A program made the position numbers and the translations under genes. Under the pieces are notes generated by a model. It saw only the letters and a list, made by a program, of their open reading frames with translations, searched no databases and was not told the DNA's origin. A DNA stretch of 64,000 bases from Rhinopithecimicrobium faecis (GTDB lineage: Bacteria; Bacteroidota; Bacteroidia; Sphingobacteriales; Sphingobacteriaceae): assembly GCA_017942165.1 (NCBI GenBank), contig JAGKSB010000005.1, forward strand, positions 175,808-239,807, read 5' to 3'. Below, piece by piece: positions 1-10,188 of the stretch (position 1 is its first letter; each line of letters opens with the position of its first letter).

Positions 1-2
1 AT

Positions 3-1847
3 ATCTTAGATTTCGAGAATCCTTTGGATGAAAACAAGAAAATGCAATGGTATGGAACTAGCAACTCTACAAATCCCTACTGGCTAGCTAAATATAGATT
101 AAATGAAGACACGAGAGATCGTTTCTTAATGAATGGTAATCTTAAATACGCCCTTACGGATTGGTTAGACGCAGAAGCTCGCTTCGGTTCCGATAGATAT
201 ACGACCAACTACACCAATAGAACATATGGCGGAAGTCCATTGTCAACTACAGGTCAATACTCTATTGGTAAAAGTACCTTCTTCGAGAATAATTATATAT
301 TCGCCTTACATGCACGTAAAGATAATTTAGCGGGCAAATGGGGTGGATCGGCCTCTGTATTCGGACAAATTATGAATACCAAGGAAACAGGAGTTTCAGT
401 TAATGCAGGGCAATTAGAAGTGCCGGATTTATTTACAGTAACTAATGGGGTGTCTACACCTGGTGTTTCTGAAAGCTTCTACAAAAAGCAAATAAACTCC
501 TTATATGCGACGGCTGAATTAAACTACGACAACTACTGGTTTATCAACTTCACAGGACGTAACGACTGGTCTTCAGCATTAGGACAAAATAACCGCTCCT
601 TCTTCTATCCATCAGTAAGTACTTCCTTAGTATTAACAGACCTAATCAGCAAGAACGGTGGTGGCACATCTAATTTAATATCATTCGCAAAAATCCGTGG
701 TTCCTATGCAGCCGTTGGTAACGATTTAAGATCCTACCAATTGTTTAATGTATATAATATTGGAAAAGATCCAAATTCAAATACGACAGCTAGCCGTAAC
801 ACGACGAAATTTAATCCTGATGTCGTTTCTGAGTTAATTAAAACAGTAGAATTTGGGGCAAATGTCAAATTATTTAACAACCGCTTAGACCTAGATTTTG
901 CTTGGTATAAGACAAATGCTACCAACCAATTATTAGCGATTCCATTGAATCCATTAAGTGGCTACAGCTCGGAAATGGTGAATGCGGGTAATATTCAGAA
1001 TAAAGGTATTGAGATTACAGCCAATGCTGGAATCCTTACAAATCCGGAAAAATTAACCTGGAATCTAATGGTTAACTTTTCAAAGAATAGAAACACCATC
1101 GTAGCATTAACTGACAATGTGAAAAGTTTTCAATTAGGTGGATTTGACAATTTAAGTGTACGTGCTATTGAAGGACAATTGTATGGGGAGATTTATGGTA
1201 CTAAATTCTTACGTGTAGCAGATGCTAACTCCGAATTCAATGGTCAACTGCTACTCACTGGCGCAGGATTACCTCAAGCTACAGCAGCGCAAAAAATTGG
1301 TAATCAAGCTCCGAAAGCTTTAGTAGGTATCACAAATTCCTTCGCGTATAAAAACTTCGGTTTCTCCTTCCAAGTGGATGGACGTATTGGTGGTGAATTC
1401 TTCTCTGGAACGAATGTAAACTTACAAGCAAATGGATCGTCAGCAAATACCGTTGTTAACGGAGCCCGTGAAAATATGGTTCTTGGTGGTGTAATAGCAT
1501 CGGGTACTACATTTGTTAAAAATGATAAATCAATCACTCCGCAACAATATTGGACGCAAGTGGGAACCCTTGGGAACCTCGGAATTTCTGAAGCCAACCT
1601 ATACGATGCGACAAACTTCCGCTTGAGAAACGTAAACCTTAATTACAATATTCCAATTAAAAATAATAAAGTTATTCAACGAGCAAAAGTTGGTCTTACT
1701 GTAAATAATGTTTGGATGATTAAGAGTTATGCGCAAGGAATCGATCCCGAATCCGTATATGCTATTAACACGAATGCTGTAGGTTTTGAGAACTTCTCAA
1801 CACCGACTTCTAGATCTTATTTCTTTAACTTGACATTAGGCTTCTAA
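3..1847 (+). CDS. SusC/RagA-family TonB-dependent outer-membrane transporter, C-terminal part
   Basis: The reading frame is open to the left edge of the window, so only the C-terminal ~615 residues are present; the signal peptide, carboxypeptidase-like domain and plug are upstream. What remains is beta-barrel sequence: alternating aromatic strands, repeated NYDNYWFINFTGRNDWSS-type and GNIQNKGIEI segments typical of the SusC C-terminal barrel, and a terminal phenylalanine (NLTLGF) that fits recognition by the outer-membrane assembly machinery. The SusD-like gene starts 20 bp downstream, the usual SusC-SusD order, so the pair probably imports a glycan or other large nutrient across the outer membrane. 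No glycoside hydrolase or regulator is visible next to it, so the substrate cannot be inferred. The family call is secure; only the substrate is unknown. Confidence 0.93.
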   Translation: MLDFENPLDENKKMQWYGTSNSTNPYWLAKYRLNEDTRDRFLMNGNLKYALTDWLDAEARFGSDRYTTNYTNRTYGGSPLSTTGQYSIGKSTFFENNYIFALHARKDNLAGKWGGSASVFGQIMNTKETGVSVNAGQLEVPDLFTVTNGVSTPGVSESFYKKQINSLYATAELNYDNYWFINFTGRNDWSSALGQNNRSFFYPSVSTSLVLTDLISKNGGGTSNLISFAKIRGSYAAVGNDLRSYQLFNVYNIGKDPNSNTTASRNTTKFNPDVVSELIKTVEFGANVKLFNNRLDLDFAWYKTNATNQLLAIPLNPLSGYSSEMVNAGNIQNKGIEITANAGILTNPEKLTWNLMVNFSKNRNTIVALTDNVKSFQLGGFDNLSVRAIEGQLYGEIYGTKFLRVADANSEFNGQLLLTGAGLPQATAAQKIGNQAPKALVGITNSFAYKNFGFSFQVDGRIGGEFFSGTNVNLQANGSSANTVVNGARENMVLGGVIASGTTFVKNDKSITPQQYWTQVGTLGNLGISEANLYDATNFRLRNVNLNYNIPIKNNKVIQRAKVGLTVNNVWMIKSYAQGIDPESVYAINTNAVGFENFSTPTSRSYFFNLTLGF

Positions 1848-1867
1848 TCCTTATTGTACTACGAATT

Positions 1868-3769
1868 ATGAAAAATATTATTTCAAAAATAGCCCTTGCC
1901 CTTGCGCTTACTGCAAGTTTAAGTGGATGTAAAAAATTTGAGGAAATTAATACCTCACCAACAGCTGCAAACGAAGATCAAGTACAAATTGAATATTTTA
2001 TCAATAACGCGATCACCGGTGCACAGCAAGATCCAAATATCGCAGAGCGTGTCTTTGTCTTGTATTGGAAGACGGCAGGAAGACAGCATTTTACCACCGG
2101 TATCGCTGGTGGAACAAATAACGACGACTGGTCGAGAGAATATTGGAGCTATTCGGCAAACTGGTTAAATGCCGTTAATACAGGTATACAAATTGCTGAA
2201 AAACAAGTTGGCAAAGGAAATGGTAAGACCTACACGAATAACTTAATTCAAATTTCACGAATCTGGCGTGCCTATCTTATCAGTGAATTATCCGATAACT
2301 TTGGACCGCTACCGATCGTCGCATTTGAAGGCGTAAATCCGCAATTTAATTCTGTGAAAGATATCTACTATTATCTTCTTGATGAATTAAAAGATGCTAC
2401 GGCGAAAATGGATGAAAATGCCATTCCTAATGATTTAGGTAAATTTGATCCCGCATATAAATTTAATACAACTAAATGGAAGAAATATGCCAATTCAATG
2501 CGCATGCGTTTGGCGATGAGACTTTCAGAGGTAGATGCCGCAAAAGCTAAAACAGAATTTGAAGCCGCTGTAGCTACAAAATTATTTATTACGGATGCTG
2601 CGGACAACTTTACGGTAGCAGAAAAACCAGGATGGGATGCTTTAACGGGTGTAATGAGCCGCGAATGGAACTCTCAAGGCCTTTCTGCAACATTAAATAA
2701 CCTTTATTTAGGTTTAGGGGGTGTAAAATCAGCGGATCAATTAGGTGCAGCCTTTCAGAGTCAAATCAAACCGGCAGATTACATTGGAAAGCGCTTTACA
2801 GAACACTTCAGCAGCATGACCAATGACCCTTCTGCGGGATATTGGTTAGATGGTCTTCCTAATGCGATTGACCCTCGTGCCTACAAAGCATTTTTTATTC
2901 CTGGAGATATCACTAATTCTAATTTCTCTTCGTACCCTTCTTGGACGAATGATGCGAAAACAACGAAAGCAAAGTTAATTCGTAAAGCTGGAGATATCGA
3001 AATTGATGCTAAATATACATGGAACTCTTTCGCTGTAGGAGATTGGGGAGCAAAAGGTACTGCCAACCAGTTACGCACCACAATTGTAGGGAAAATCCCT
3101 GGCCTATCGCAAGATTTTAGAGCGAGCCAAAGCTCCCGTATTTTCTTTGCAAACTGGGAATCTTATTTCTTATTAGCTGAAGCAGCGGTAAGAGGATGGA
3201 ACAGTGGCACCACAGCACAGGCGGCATATGAAAATGGCGTACGTGCCAATTTCACCTATTGGAAAGTTAGCCAGTTTGCGGACGCCTATTTAGGATCGGA
3301 CAGCTACAACCGTGCAGGAACTTCAGCAAAATTCACCCATACTGCAGAGCCGAGCGCTTCGGTAACCATGAAATATGTAGATGGCTACACGGGAACTGAG
3401 GGAACGACATCGTTCACCTACCCGACCAACAACCTATACAAAAATGGAACCGTTAAAAATGATCAGTTAACGAAGATTATTACGCAGAAATATATTGCTA
3501 ATATGCCTTGGTTACCTTTAGAATCATGGAATGACCAGCGTCGTTTGGGATTACCATTCTTCGAAAATCCGGCGATAGAAAATCCTTTAACGAACTTGCC
3601 AGATTTAACGGCTAGTAATTATAAAACGTCGAATATAAAATTCTTCCCACAAAGACTCCCTTATCCGTCTTCTTTTAGAGAAGCAGATAATGCCGCTTAC
3701 CAACAAGCTGTAACCCTATTAGGGGGAGAAGATAGAGTGTTGACACCACTGTGGTGGGCTAAAAAATAA
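1868..3769 (+). CDS. SusD/RagB-like nutrient-binding outer-membrane lipoprotein
   Basis: This is a 633-residue lipoprotein with a type II signal peptide: a lysine-containing N terminus, hydrophobic segment and lipobox SLSGC with the acylated cysteine at residue 21. The body resembles the SusD-like 2 subgroup: alpha-helical TPR-type segments around residues 95-235 (for example NLIQISRIWRAYLISELSDNFG and a YANSMRMRLAMRLSEV helix) and a C-terminal LPLESWNDQRRLGLPFF segment common in the family. It should sit on the cell surface as a lid over the SusC barrel encoded immediately upstream. The two genes are almost certainly cotranscribed, and a strong hairpin terminator follows 20 bp after the stop. 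The ligand is not identifiable from sequence. Confidence 0.92.
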   Translation: MKNIISKIALALALTASLSGCKKFEEINTSPTAANEDQVQIEYFINNAITGAQQDPNIAERVFVLYWKTAGRQHFTTGIAGGTNNDDWSREYWSYSANWLNAVNTGIQIAEKQVGKGNGKTYTNNLIQISRIWRAYLISELSDNFGPLPIVAFEGVNPQFNSVKDIYYYLLDELKDATAKMDENAIPNDLGKFDPAYKFNTTKWKKYANSMRMRLAMRLSEVDAAKAKTEFEAAVATKLFITDAADNFTVAEKPGWDALTGVMSREWNSQGLSATLNNLYLGLGGVKSADQLGAAFQSQIKPADYIGKRFTEHFSSMTNDPSAGYWLDGLPNAIDPRAYKAFFIPGDITNSNFSSYPSWTNDAKTTKAKLIRKAGDIEIDAKYTWNSFAVGDWGAKGTANQLRTTIVGKIPGLSQDFRASQSSRIFFANWESYFLLAEAAVRGWNSGTTAQAAYENGVRANFTYWKVSQFADAYLGSDSYNRAGTSAKFTHTAEPSASVTMKYVDGYTGTEGTTSFTYPTNNLYKNGTVKNDQLTKIITQKYIANMPWLPLESWNDQRRLGLPFFENPAIENPLTNLPDLTASNYKTSNIKFFPQRLPYPSSFREADNAAYQQAVTLLGGEDRVLTPLWWAKK

Positions 3770-3788
3770 GCTTAAAATAGTCTATTAA

Positions 3789-3826
3789 AAAAGGGCGGTT
3801 CAAAAATTTGAACCGCCCTTTTTTTA
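3789..3826. terminator. Bidirectional intrinsic terminator between susD-like gene and aminopeptidase P
   Basis: A 14-bp perfect inverted repeat (AAGGGCGGTTCAAA and its complement, 2-nt centre) is followed by a T run on the plus strand and preceded by an A run, so it can stop transcription from both converging genes. Confidence 0.9.
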
Positions 3827-3873
3827 GTAGGTAAACACCTTAATGTATCCCTAAAAATTAGTGAATAGACCCT

Positions 3874-5652
3874 TTAAATAGCAACAGTCTGCGCCGCCAA
3901 CCAAGCAGCTTCCTCCGCGTCCAAATAAGGACTTAGCTGCGCATATACCCAGTTATTATAGGTATTCAACCAATCAATATGTTTCTGCTCCAACAGTGAT
4001 TTCTCTACTAAATCCGTCGCAATATAACAAAGTGTTAATGTCTCGAAGTGCATAAATGAACCAAATTGCGATTCCGCAAAATCTTCCGCTAGCACTAAAT
4101 TCTCTATGCGTATACCATGGGCTCCCTCCCGGTATAATCCCGGCTCAATCGAGGTAATCATCCCTTTCTCAATAGCCACATCAATCGCTGCAGCGTTAAA
4201 CACCTGCGGCCCTTCATGCACATTTAAGAAAAAGCCTACCCCATGCCCTGTGCCATGTCCGTAGTTACGTAACGTTTCCCAAATAGGTCTACGTGTGATA
4301 GCATCTATCTGATAGCCCTTAGATCCTCTAGGAAATATTGCTTGAGAGCCTTCAATAGTACCCTTTAAAACAATGGTATAGTCTGCTTTTTCCTCTTCTG
4401 TCAATTCACCTAAAGAGATAACACGCGTAATATCCGTTGTTCCCGTTTGGTACTGACCCCCGGAGTCCACCAATAACAAGCCCTTTGGGGCAAGCTGATA
4501 TTCATGCTCAGGTAAGGCATGATAATGTGGTAAGGCTCCATGATCTAAATACCCCGCAATGGTGTCGAAGCTGACGTCTACGAAGCCCGGCTGCACTGCG
4601 CGGAAGCCACGTAATTTCTCCGCAATAGATACTTCTGACATCGCTTCTTTACCGATATTCTCTGTCAGCCATTTAAAGAACTTCGTTAAGGCAACACCAT
4701 CGTAAATCATCGTCTTACGGGTATGTGCTATTTCTACCGCATTCTTCACTCCTTTTAACACAGTAGAAGGATTAATACGTTCTACAAGTTGTACTTCCGA
4801 AGGAACTAAAGAATATAAGGCATAGCAGGTACGCTTAGGGTCTAGCAGAACGCTTGTGCCAGCTTTGAAGCCTGCAACATCCGCATAGATCGTTTCATAG
4901 GACGCCACGCGAACACCATACCCCTTTAATTCTGCAATCGCTGCTTCTGAAAGTTTTGATAACTCAATATATAACACCGCTTCGTGTGCTGTAATTTGCG
5001 CGAAGCCTAGGACTACAGGGTTACAAGGAACATCCGTACCACGGATATTAAATAACCATGCTAAATCATCTAAGGAAGAAATAATATGTTGCTCAACACG
5101 TGCCGCAGCTAACTGCGCACGTACAGCAGCCAATTTTGAAGCCGTATCCTGTCCTGTAATATTTTCAGGAAGTAGGTAGGCTGCACCTTGAGGCAATGCG
5201 GGACGCCCTTCCCAAAGAGGGCCTAATAGATCCTGCTGTCCATCGACACGTATATCCAACGGTGTTAAGACCTCCTGCACAGCTTTTGCCACTAGCAGAG
5301 AAGCTAGGTTACCATCGAACGCCACAGTATCACCCGCTTGAAGTACGGTAGATAAATAGGTTGCATATTCTGCAGCACCTTGAACGACTAATTTCACTAA
5401 GTCAAAACCGGTATCTTGTAACTGCTCGGCAGCCTGCACAAAGTAACGCGCATCGGTCCATAAGCCCGCAAAATCTTGCGTAATGACTAAGGTACCCGCT
5501 GAACCTGTAAAACCTGAAGTCCAAGCAATACATTTATAACGCTCCGGTAAATATTCCGAAATATGGGGATCCGATGATGGAATAATATATGCCTGAATAT
5601 TCCGTTCCTTCATCAAGGAGCGTATGGCAGCTAATTTTTCGATATGCTTCAT
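3874..5652 (-). CDS. pepP: Aminopeptidase P family protein (Xaa-Pro aminopeptidase, M24B)
   Basis: A metallopeptidase that removes N-terminal residues preceding proline. Two creatinase-type N-terminal domains (about residues 1-300) precede the pita-bread M24 catalytic domain. The metal ligands are visible: Asp in LLVDSGG (~397), Asp in TTDITRV (~408), His in GHGTGHGVG (~468), Glu in ITSIEPGLY (~501) and Glu in IRIENLV (~516). Length, 592 residues, is that of the long cytosolic three-domain form. An upstream TTG at 5676 would add eight residues, but the ATG at 5652 (MKHIEKLAAIR) is the natural start. No signal peptide is seen. It is transcribed divergently from the dacB-like gene and shares a terminator with the SusD gene. 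Confidence 0.92.
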   Translation of the reverse strand: MKHIEKLAAIRSLMKERNIQAYIIPSSDPHISEYLPERYKCIAWTSGFTGSAGTLVITQDFAGLWTDARYFVQAAEQLQDTGFDLVKLVVQGAAEYATYLSTVLQAGDTVAFDGNLASLLVAKAVQEVLTPLDIRVDGQQDLLGPLWEGRPALPQGAAYLLPENITGQDTASKLAAVRAQLAAARVEQHIISSLDDLAWLFNIRGTDVPCNPVVLGFAQITAHEAVLYIELSKLSEAAIAELKGYGVRVASYETIYADVAGFKAGTSVLLDPKRTCYALYSLVPSEVQLVERINPSTVLKGVKNAVEIAHTRKTMIYDGVALTKFFKWLTENIGKEAMSEVSIAEKLRGFRAVQPGFVDVSFDTIAGYLDHGALPHYHALPEHEYQLAPKGLLLVDSGGQYQTGTTDITRVISLGELTEEEKADYTIVLKGTIEGSQAIFPRGSKGYQIDAITRRPIWETLRNYGHGTGHGVGFFLNVHEGPQVFNAAAIDVAIEKGMITSIEPGLYREGAHGIRIENLVLAEDFAESQFGSFMHFETLTLCYIATDLVEKSLLEQKHIDWLNTYNNWVYAQLSPYLDAEEAAWLAAQTVAI

Positions 5653-5719
5653 ATAAATAACATTATAGATTGGCAAGTTAATAAATATAATGCGAATCGC
5701 TAAACAAGCTTTTTTGGAT

Positions 5720-5727
5720 TATATTTG
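5720..5727 (+). promoter_or_regulatory. -7 element of the dacB-like gene
   Basis: TATATTTG fits the Bacteroidota TAnnTTTG -7 consensus and lies 18 nt before the ATG at 5746. No good -33 TTG is seen at standard spacing. Confidence 0.5.
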
Positions 5728-5745
5728 TAAGAGATAATTATTACG

Positions 5746-7164
5746 ATGAATAGACATTTTTTTTCTCAGTTCCTACTACAAGCTTCTGTCCTTGCCTGCA
5801 GCTTAGCTCCACTAACTGTATTTTCACAAGATCTTTCTTCAAAAATTGAGCAGGCGTACAGCCGATTTGAGAATGATGAAACCCTCGCATTTGGTTCCGC
5901 TTCCTTAACGGTGTTGAATAGTGAAACTGGGGAAGCTATCTTTCAAAAAAATCAACGCCTAGGTTTGGCTACAGCATCGACCTTAAAAGTAATCACCGCT
6001 ATTACAGCCTTGGATTTACTAGGTCCTGATTTCAGATTTCAAACAAAATTATCCTATACCGGAACTATTGATGCCGAAGGAGTGCTGCACGGTGATTTAA
6101 TTATCGCAGGCACCGGAGACCCTACCTTAGGTTCCCACCGCTATGCAGAAACAAAAGAGGAAAATATTTTAAATAAATGGATTTATGCCATCAGCAATGC
6201 TGGCATCCGCAAGATCAAGGGGGCAATTATTGGGGATGATAGGCTTTATGGAGGCATCAATGTCCCTGGAGGCTGGATTTGGTCCGATATGGGAAACTAC
6301 TACGGAGCAGGATTTTCGTCCCTAAACTGGCGGGAAAATGCCGCTGGACTAACTTTTGAAGTAGGCGAAGTTGGCGAAGAGACACATATCAGTAACACGA
6401 CAGCAGATATCTCTTTCCTAACGATTAAAAATGAAACGACCACTGGCGCACTGGGAACAGGGGATCAAGTATATGGCTACTCTGCGCCCTATGGCAACGA
6501 TGTTATCTTGAAAGGTAGCTACGGCAAAGATTTGAAAAAAACAATTGAAATCTCCATTCCTAACCCAGCATACGATGCCGCATATCAACTGTACTTAGCC
6601 CTGGATGAACATGGTATCAGCGTAGAGGAGCTGCCTTATTCTGCGCATCAAGGAAATGCGGAAATTAGCGCAGCTAAGACAAATTTAGACACCCATGAAT
6701 CCCCAAAATTAACGGATATAATCTACTGGTTTAACCAGAAAAGTATCAACCTTTATGGCGAGTCCCTGCTGCAGGCTATCGCACAGTATGGCCCTCAGAA
6801 AGGTACTCCCTCGCAAATACTACGCGCCTACTGGCAAGAAAAACTAAAGATCCCTATTGGTGCCTTAAAAGCAATCGATGGATCAGGTCTTTCTCCCCAA
6901 AATAGAGTGACCACTGAAGCCATGAGTCAAATTATGAATTATGCAATAAATCGTCCATGGTACAATGAATTTCATAAAAGCCTTCCAACGTACAATCAGA
7001 TGAAAATGAAATCTGGTACCATTGGCGGAGTTTTAGGATATACTGGATTCCATAAAAATACAAATGGAAAAACATACACCTTTTCACTGTTAGTCAATAA
7101 CTATCAAGGGAATACAGGGGCCATGCGTAAGAAAATGTTCGAATTATTAGACGTCCTTAAATAG
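5746..7164 (+). CDS. dacB: D-alanyl-D-alanine carboxypeptidase/endopeptidase, PBP4 type (peptidase S13)
   Basis: A periplasmic low-molecular-weight penicillin-binding protein that trims or cleaves peptidoglycan stem peptides. Residues 1-27 look like a signal peptide ending at VFSQ. All three active-site motifs are present: SxxK as STLK (Ser78-Lys81), SxN as SIN in QKSINLYGE (~332), and KSGT at 422-425. The long insertion between the first two motifs, with the GTGDPTLGS and GDDRLY segments, is typical of S13/DacB rather than DacA. Length 472 is normal. It stands alone behind its own -7 element, 100 bp before the malic enzyme gene. Whether it acts more as carboxypeptidase or endopeptidase is not decidable here. 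Confidence 0.93.
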   Translation: MNRHFFSQFLLQASVLACSLAPLTVFSQDLSSKIEQAYSRFENDETLAFGSASLTVLNSETGEAIFQKNQRLGLATASTLKVITAITALDLLGPDFRFQTKLSYTGTIDAEGVLHGDLIIAGTGDPTLGSHRYAETKEENILNKWIYAISNAGIRKIKGAIIGDDRLYGGINVPGGWIWSDMGNYYGAGFSSLNWRENAAGLTFEVGEVGEETHISNTTADISFLTIKNETTTGALGTGDQVYGYSAPYGNDVILKGSYGKDLKKTIEISIPNPAYDAAYQLYLALDEHGISVEELPYSAHQGNAEISAAKTNLDTHESPKLTDIIYWFNQKSINLYGESLLQAIAQYGPQKGTPSQILRAYWQEKLKIPIGALKAIDGSGLSPQNRVTTEAMSQIMNYAINRPWYNEFHKSLPTYNQMKMKSGTIGGVLGYTGFHKNTNGKTYTFSLLVNNYQGNTGAMRKKMFELLDVLK

Positions 7165-7224
7165 GATATTGTCCGATGATAATAAATTATTGACCACTAT
7201 TATTTTTTTTCTTCAATATTATGA

Positions 7225-7232
7225 TACATTTG
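7225..7232 (+). promoter_or_regulatory. -7 element of the malic enzyme gene
   Basis: TACATTTG matches TAnnTTTG and sits 34 nt upstream of the ATG at 7267. No clear -33 element is seen. Confidence 0.5.
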
Positions 7233-7266
7233 TAGCACTATTTTAGAATAAACTAAATTTTTAGAA

Positions 7267-9540
7267 ATGAGTAACACAAACCGTAAACAAGCTGCATTGG
7301 ACTACCACTCGATGGGAAGACCAGGAAAAATTGCAGTAGTTCCTACAAAACCAACAAATTCGCAAAGAGATTTATCACTAGCGTATTCTCCAGGTGTGGC
7401 TGAACCTTGTTTGGCAATTGCAGCAAATAAGGAAGATGCTTATAAGTACACTGCAAAAGGTAATTTAGTTGCTGTAATTAGTAATGGTACGGCCGTACTA
7501 GGCTTAGGGGATATTGGTGCCCAAGCTGGAAAGCCAGTGATGGAAGGAAAAGGTTTATTATTTAAAATTTTCGCCGACATCGATGTTTTTGATATTGAAT
7601 TAGACACTAAAAATGTGGATGAATTCGTCAATATCGTCAAAGCACTAGAGCCTACTTTCGGAGGAATTAACCTCGAGGATATTAAAGCTCCAGAGTGTTT
7701 TGAAATCGAGCGTCGTCTAAAAGCTGAAATGAATATTCCGGTCATGCACGATGACCAACATGGTACAGCAATTATTTCTGGAGCAGCATTAATTAATGCC
7801 TGTGAAATCCAAAATAAAGATATTAAAGAAGTAAAAATCGTCGTAAATGGCGCTGGTGCTGCAGCAATTTCTTGTACAGGAATGTATGAGTCTATTGGTG
7901 CGCGTAAGGAAAATATCGTGATGATCGACCGTAAAGGCGTTATTCGTACGGACCGCAGCGAATTAGATGAGGTGAAAGCAGCCTTTGCTACCAATAGAGA
8001 TATCCATACCCTAGCAGATGCTGTAAAAGATGCCGATGTATTTATTGGTCTTTCTGCGGCGGATGTATTAACACCGGAGATGCTGCTTTCTATGGCGCCA
8101 AATCCCATTGTTTTTGCCATGGCAAATCCAAACCCAGAGATCGCTTATGACTTAGCACTAGCTACCCGTCAAGATTTAATTATGGCCACAGGACGTTCTG
8201 ATTATCCCAATCAGGTTAACAATGTCTTAGGCTTCCCTTATATCTTCCGTGGCGCCTTAGATGTACGTGCGAAAACTATTAATGAGGAAATGAAAATCGC
8301 TGCTGTAAAAGCGATTGCGGAATTAGCGAAACAACCTGTTCCTGAGGAAGTAAATCAAGCTTACAGCGCTAACAATATTAAATTTGGTATCGAGTATATC
8401 ATCCCGAAACCGAATGACCCACGTTTAATTACGGAAGTTTCTGTAGCCGTAGCAAAAGCTGCTATCGCATCCGGTGTCGCAGGAAATACCATTGACGACT
8501 GGGATAAGTATAAAGAAACTTTACGTAGCCGCCTAGGTGAAGATGACCGCATTATGCGTACCCTTTCTTCGGCTGCAAAGCGTGATCCCAAAAGAGTAGT
8601 GTTCGCGGAAGCTGACAACTACAAGACTTTACGTGCTGCGCAAATTGTTAAAGAAGAAGGTATTGCCTTCCCGATTCTATTAGGTAGAAAAGATCGCATC
8701 GAAAAGCTAATTAAGGAATATGATTTCGACCTCGAAAATGTAGAAATTATTGACCCTATTGCTGAACAGGATGGCGAACGATTTGCTAAATTTGCGGATT
8801 ATCTATACCAGAAAAGACAACGTCGTGGCGTTTCTAAAAACGATGCACGTAAGCTCATGTTAGATCGCAATTATTTCGGTGCCAGCTTAGTCGAATTTGG
8901 TGAAGCTGATACCTTAATTTCGGGCTTAACAAAAAACTATGCTAACACCATCAAACCAGCATTGCATGTGATTGGCGCTGAGCCAGGATCAAAAATTGCT
9001 GGTATGTATATGATGTTGACTTCTAAAGGTCCTATTTTCTTCGGTGACACCACGGTGAATGTAGACCCTTCAGCGCGTGAATTAGCGGATATCACCAAAT
9101 TATTGGATAAAGCAATTCGTAAGCTCAATATTACACCACGTATCGCCTTACTATCGTACTCTAACTTCGGTTCGACGGAAGGAAAGACGCCAACAAAAGT
9201 ACGTGAAGCAGCGAGCATCCTTCATGAGGAGAATCCAGAAATCATCGTCGACGGTGACTTACAGGCAAACTTTGCTACCAACCCAGAGCTGCTAACGGCA
9301 AATTTCCCGTTTAGCAACTTAAATGGGCATGCGGCAAATACCTTAGTATTCCCGAACCTAGAGTCCGGAAATATTGCCTACAAGCTCTTACAAGAAATTG
9401 GTAATGCGGAAGCTGTAGGCCCCATCCTATTAGGAATGAATAAGCCTATCCATGTACTTCAACTTGATAGTTCCGTACGTGAGATCGTCAATATGGTAAC
9501 TATTGCGGTAGTGGATGTACAGTCCAAATCAAAAAAATAA
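7267..9540 (+). CDS. maeB: NADP-dependent malic enzyme with C-terminal phosphotransacetylase-like domain
   Basis: Converts malate to pyruvate and CO2 with reduction of NADP. The N-terminal ~410 residues are the malic enzyme: SLAYSPGVAEPC, the metal-site stretch INLEDIKAPECFEIE, and the nucleotide-binding VVNGAGAAAISC. From about residue 430 a second domain resembles phosphate acetyltransferase (RVVFAEADNYKTLRAAQIV, ILLGR, PSARELADI, GPILLGMNKPIHVL). This two-domain 757-residue architecture is the usual MaeB form; in known MaeB proteins the second domain is regulatory, binding acetyl-CoA, rather than catalytic. The ruvA gene starts 14 bp after the stop, so the two are probably cotranscribed although functionally unrelated. 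Confidence 0.95.
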   Translation: MSNTNRKQAALDYHSMGRPGKIAVVPTKPTNSQRDLSLAYSPGVAEPCLAIAANKEDAYKYTAKGNLVAVISNGTAVLGLGDIGAQAGKPVMEGKGLLFKIFADIDVFDIELDTKNVDEFVNIVKALEPTFGGINLEDIKAPECFEIERRLKAEMNIPVMHDDQHGTAIISGAALINACEIQNKDIKEVKIVVNGAGAAAISCTGMYESIGARKENIVMIDRKGVIRTDRSELDEVKAAFATNRDIHTLADAVKDADVFIGLSAADVLTPEMLLSMAPNPIVFAMANPNPEIAYDLALATRQDLIMATGRSDYPNQVNNVLGFPYIFRGALDVRAKTINEEMKIAAVKAIAELAKQPVPEEVNQAYSANNIKFGIEYIIPKPNDPRLITEVSVAVAKAAIASGVAGNTIDDWDKYKETLRSRLGEDDRIMRTLSSAAKRDPKRVVFAEADNYKTLRAAQIVKEEGIAFPILLGRKDRIEKLIKEYDFDLENVEIIDPIAEQDGERFAKFADYLYQKRQRRGVSKNDARKLMLDRNYFGASLVEFGEADTLISGLTKNYANTIKPALHVIGAEPGSKIAGMYMMLTSKGPIFFGDTTVNVDPSARELADITKLLDKAIRKLNITPRIALLSYSNFGSTEGKTPTKVREAASILHEENPEIIVDGDLQANFATNPELLTANFPFSNLNGHAANTLVFPNLESGNIAYKLLQEIGNAEAVGPILLGMNKPIHVLQLDSSVREIVNMVTIAVVDVQSKSKK

Positions 9541-9554
9541 TTTAAAATTCCAGC

Positions 9555-10136
9555 ATGTACGAATACTTTCGTGGAAAATTAGTCTTTAAAGCCCCCACTC
9601 ACGTTATCTTAGACGTGAGTGGGATTGGCTATTATATCCATATCTCTTTGCATACCTTCGGATTCATTAAGGATAAGGAAGATTGTAAGCTCTTTATCTC
9701 CTTTCAGGTAAGAGAAGATTCACAAACCTTATACGGCTTTGCCAGTCCCGAGGAAAAACAGCTCTTCGAAAACTTAATTTCTGTTTCAGGTATCGGCCCC
9801 AATACGGGAAGGATGATCCTTTCATCGAATACCCCCGAAGAAATTCAGTCGGCGATTGTAAATGGTCAAGTTGCCCTGATTCAAAAAATCAAAGGTATTG
9901 GTCCTAAAACTGCCCAACGCCTGATCCTAGAGTTGCAAGATAAACTGAAAAAACAAGGAGTAGAAAGTCTGCTTGCCATCCCTGAGAAACAATCCGTTCC
10001 TGAAGAAGCCTTAAGCGCCTTAGTGATGTTAGGATTTGTGAAAAGTGCAGCAGAGAAAGTATTGAATGCCATTGTCAGCGCCGACCCTACACTCTCTGTA
10101 GAGGCCATGATAAAATTAGCGCTGAAGAAACTTTAA
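9555..10136 (+). CDS. ruvA: Holliday junction branch migration protein RuvA
   Basis: The DNA-junction-recognising subunit of the RuvABC resolution machinery. At 193 residues it has the standard three parts: an N-terminal OB-fold (MYEYFRGKLV ... GIGYYIHIS), two helix-hairpin-helix units (LISVSGIGPNTGRMIL around 76-91 and IQKIKGIGPKTAQRLILEL around 111-129), and a C-terminal RuvB-contacting domain (EEALSALVMLGF onward). ruvB and ruvC are not in the window. It follows maeB by 14 bp and is likely expressed from the same promoter. Confidence 0.96.
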   Translation: MYEYFRGKLVFKAPTHVILDVSGIGYYIHISLHTFGFIKDKEDCKLFISFQVREDSQTLYGFASPEEKQLFENLISVSGIGPNTGRMILSSNTPEEIQSAIVNGQVALIQKIKGIGPKTAQRLILELQDKLKKQGVESLLAIPEKQSVPEEALSALVMLGFVKSAAEKVLNAIVSADPTLSVEAMIKLALKKL

Positions 10137-10188
10137 TAAATACCCCTACCCAACGGGTAGGCCCTCAAAATAATTGTAGATATTTTCC

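Noticed and set aside
7440..8120. 226-residue minus-strand frame
   Set aside because: It lies wholly inside the maeB coding region in an antisense frame, has no recognisable motif, and its composition mirrors maeB codons.
10145..10161. CCTACCC/GGGTAGG hairpin between ruvA and the fRMsr gene
   Set aside because: No T run, and the two genes are on the same strand with a short gap; could be a processing site but cannot be supported as a terminator.
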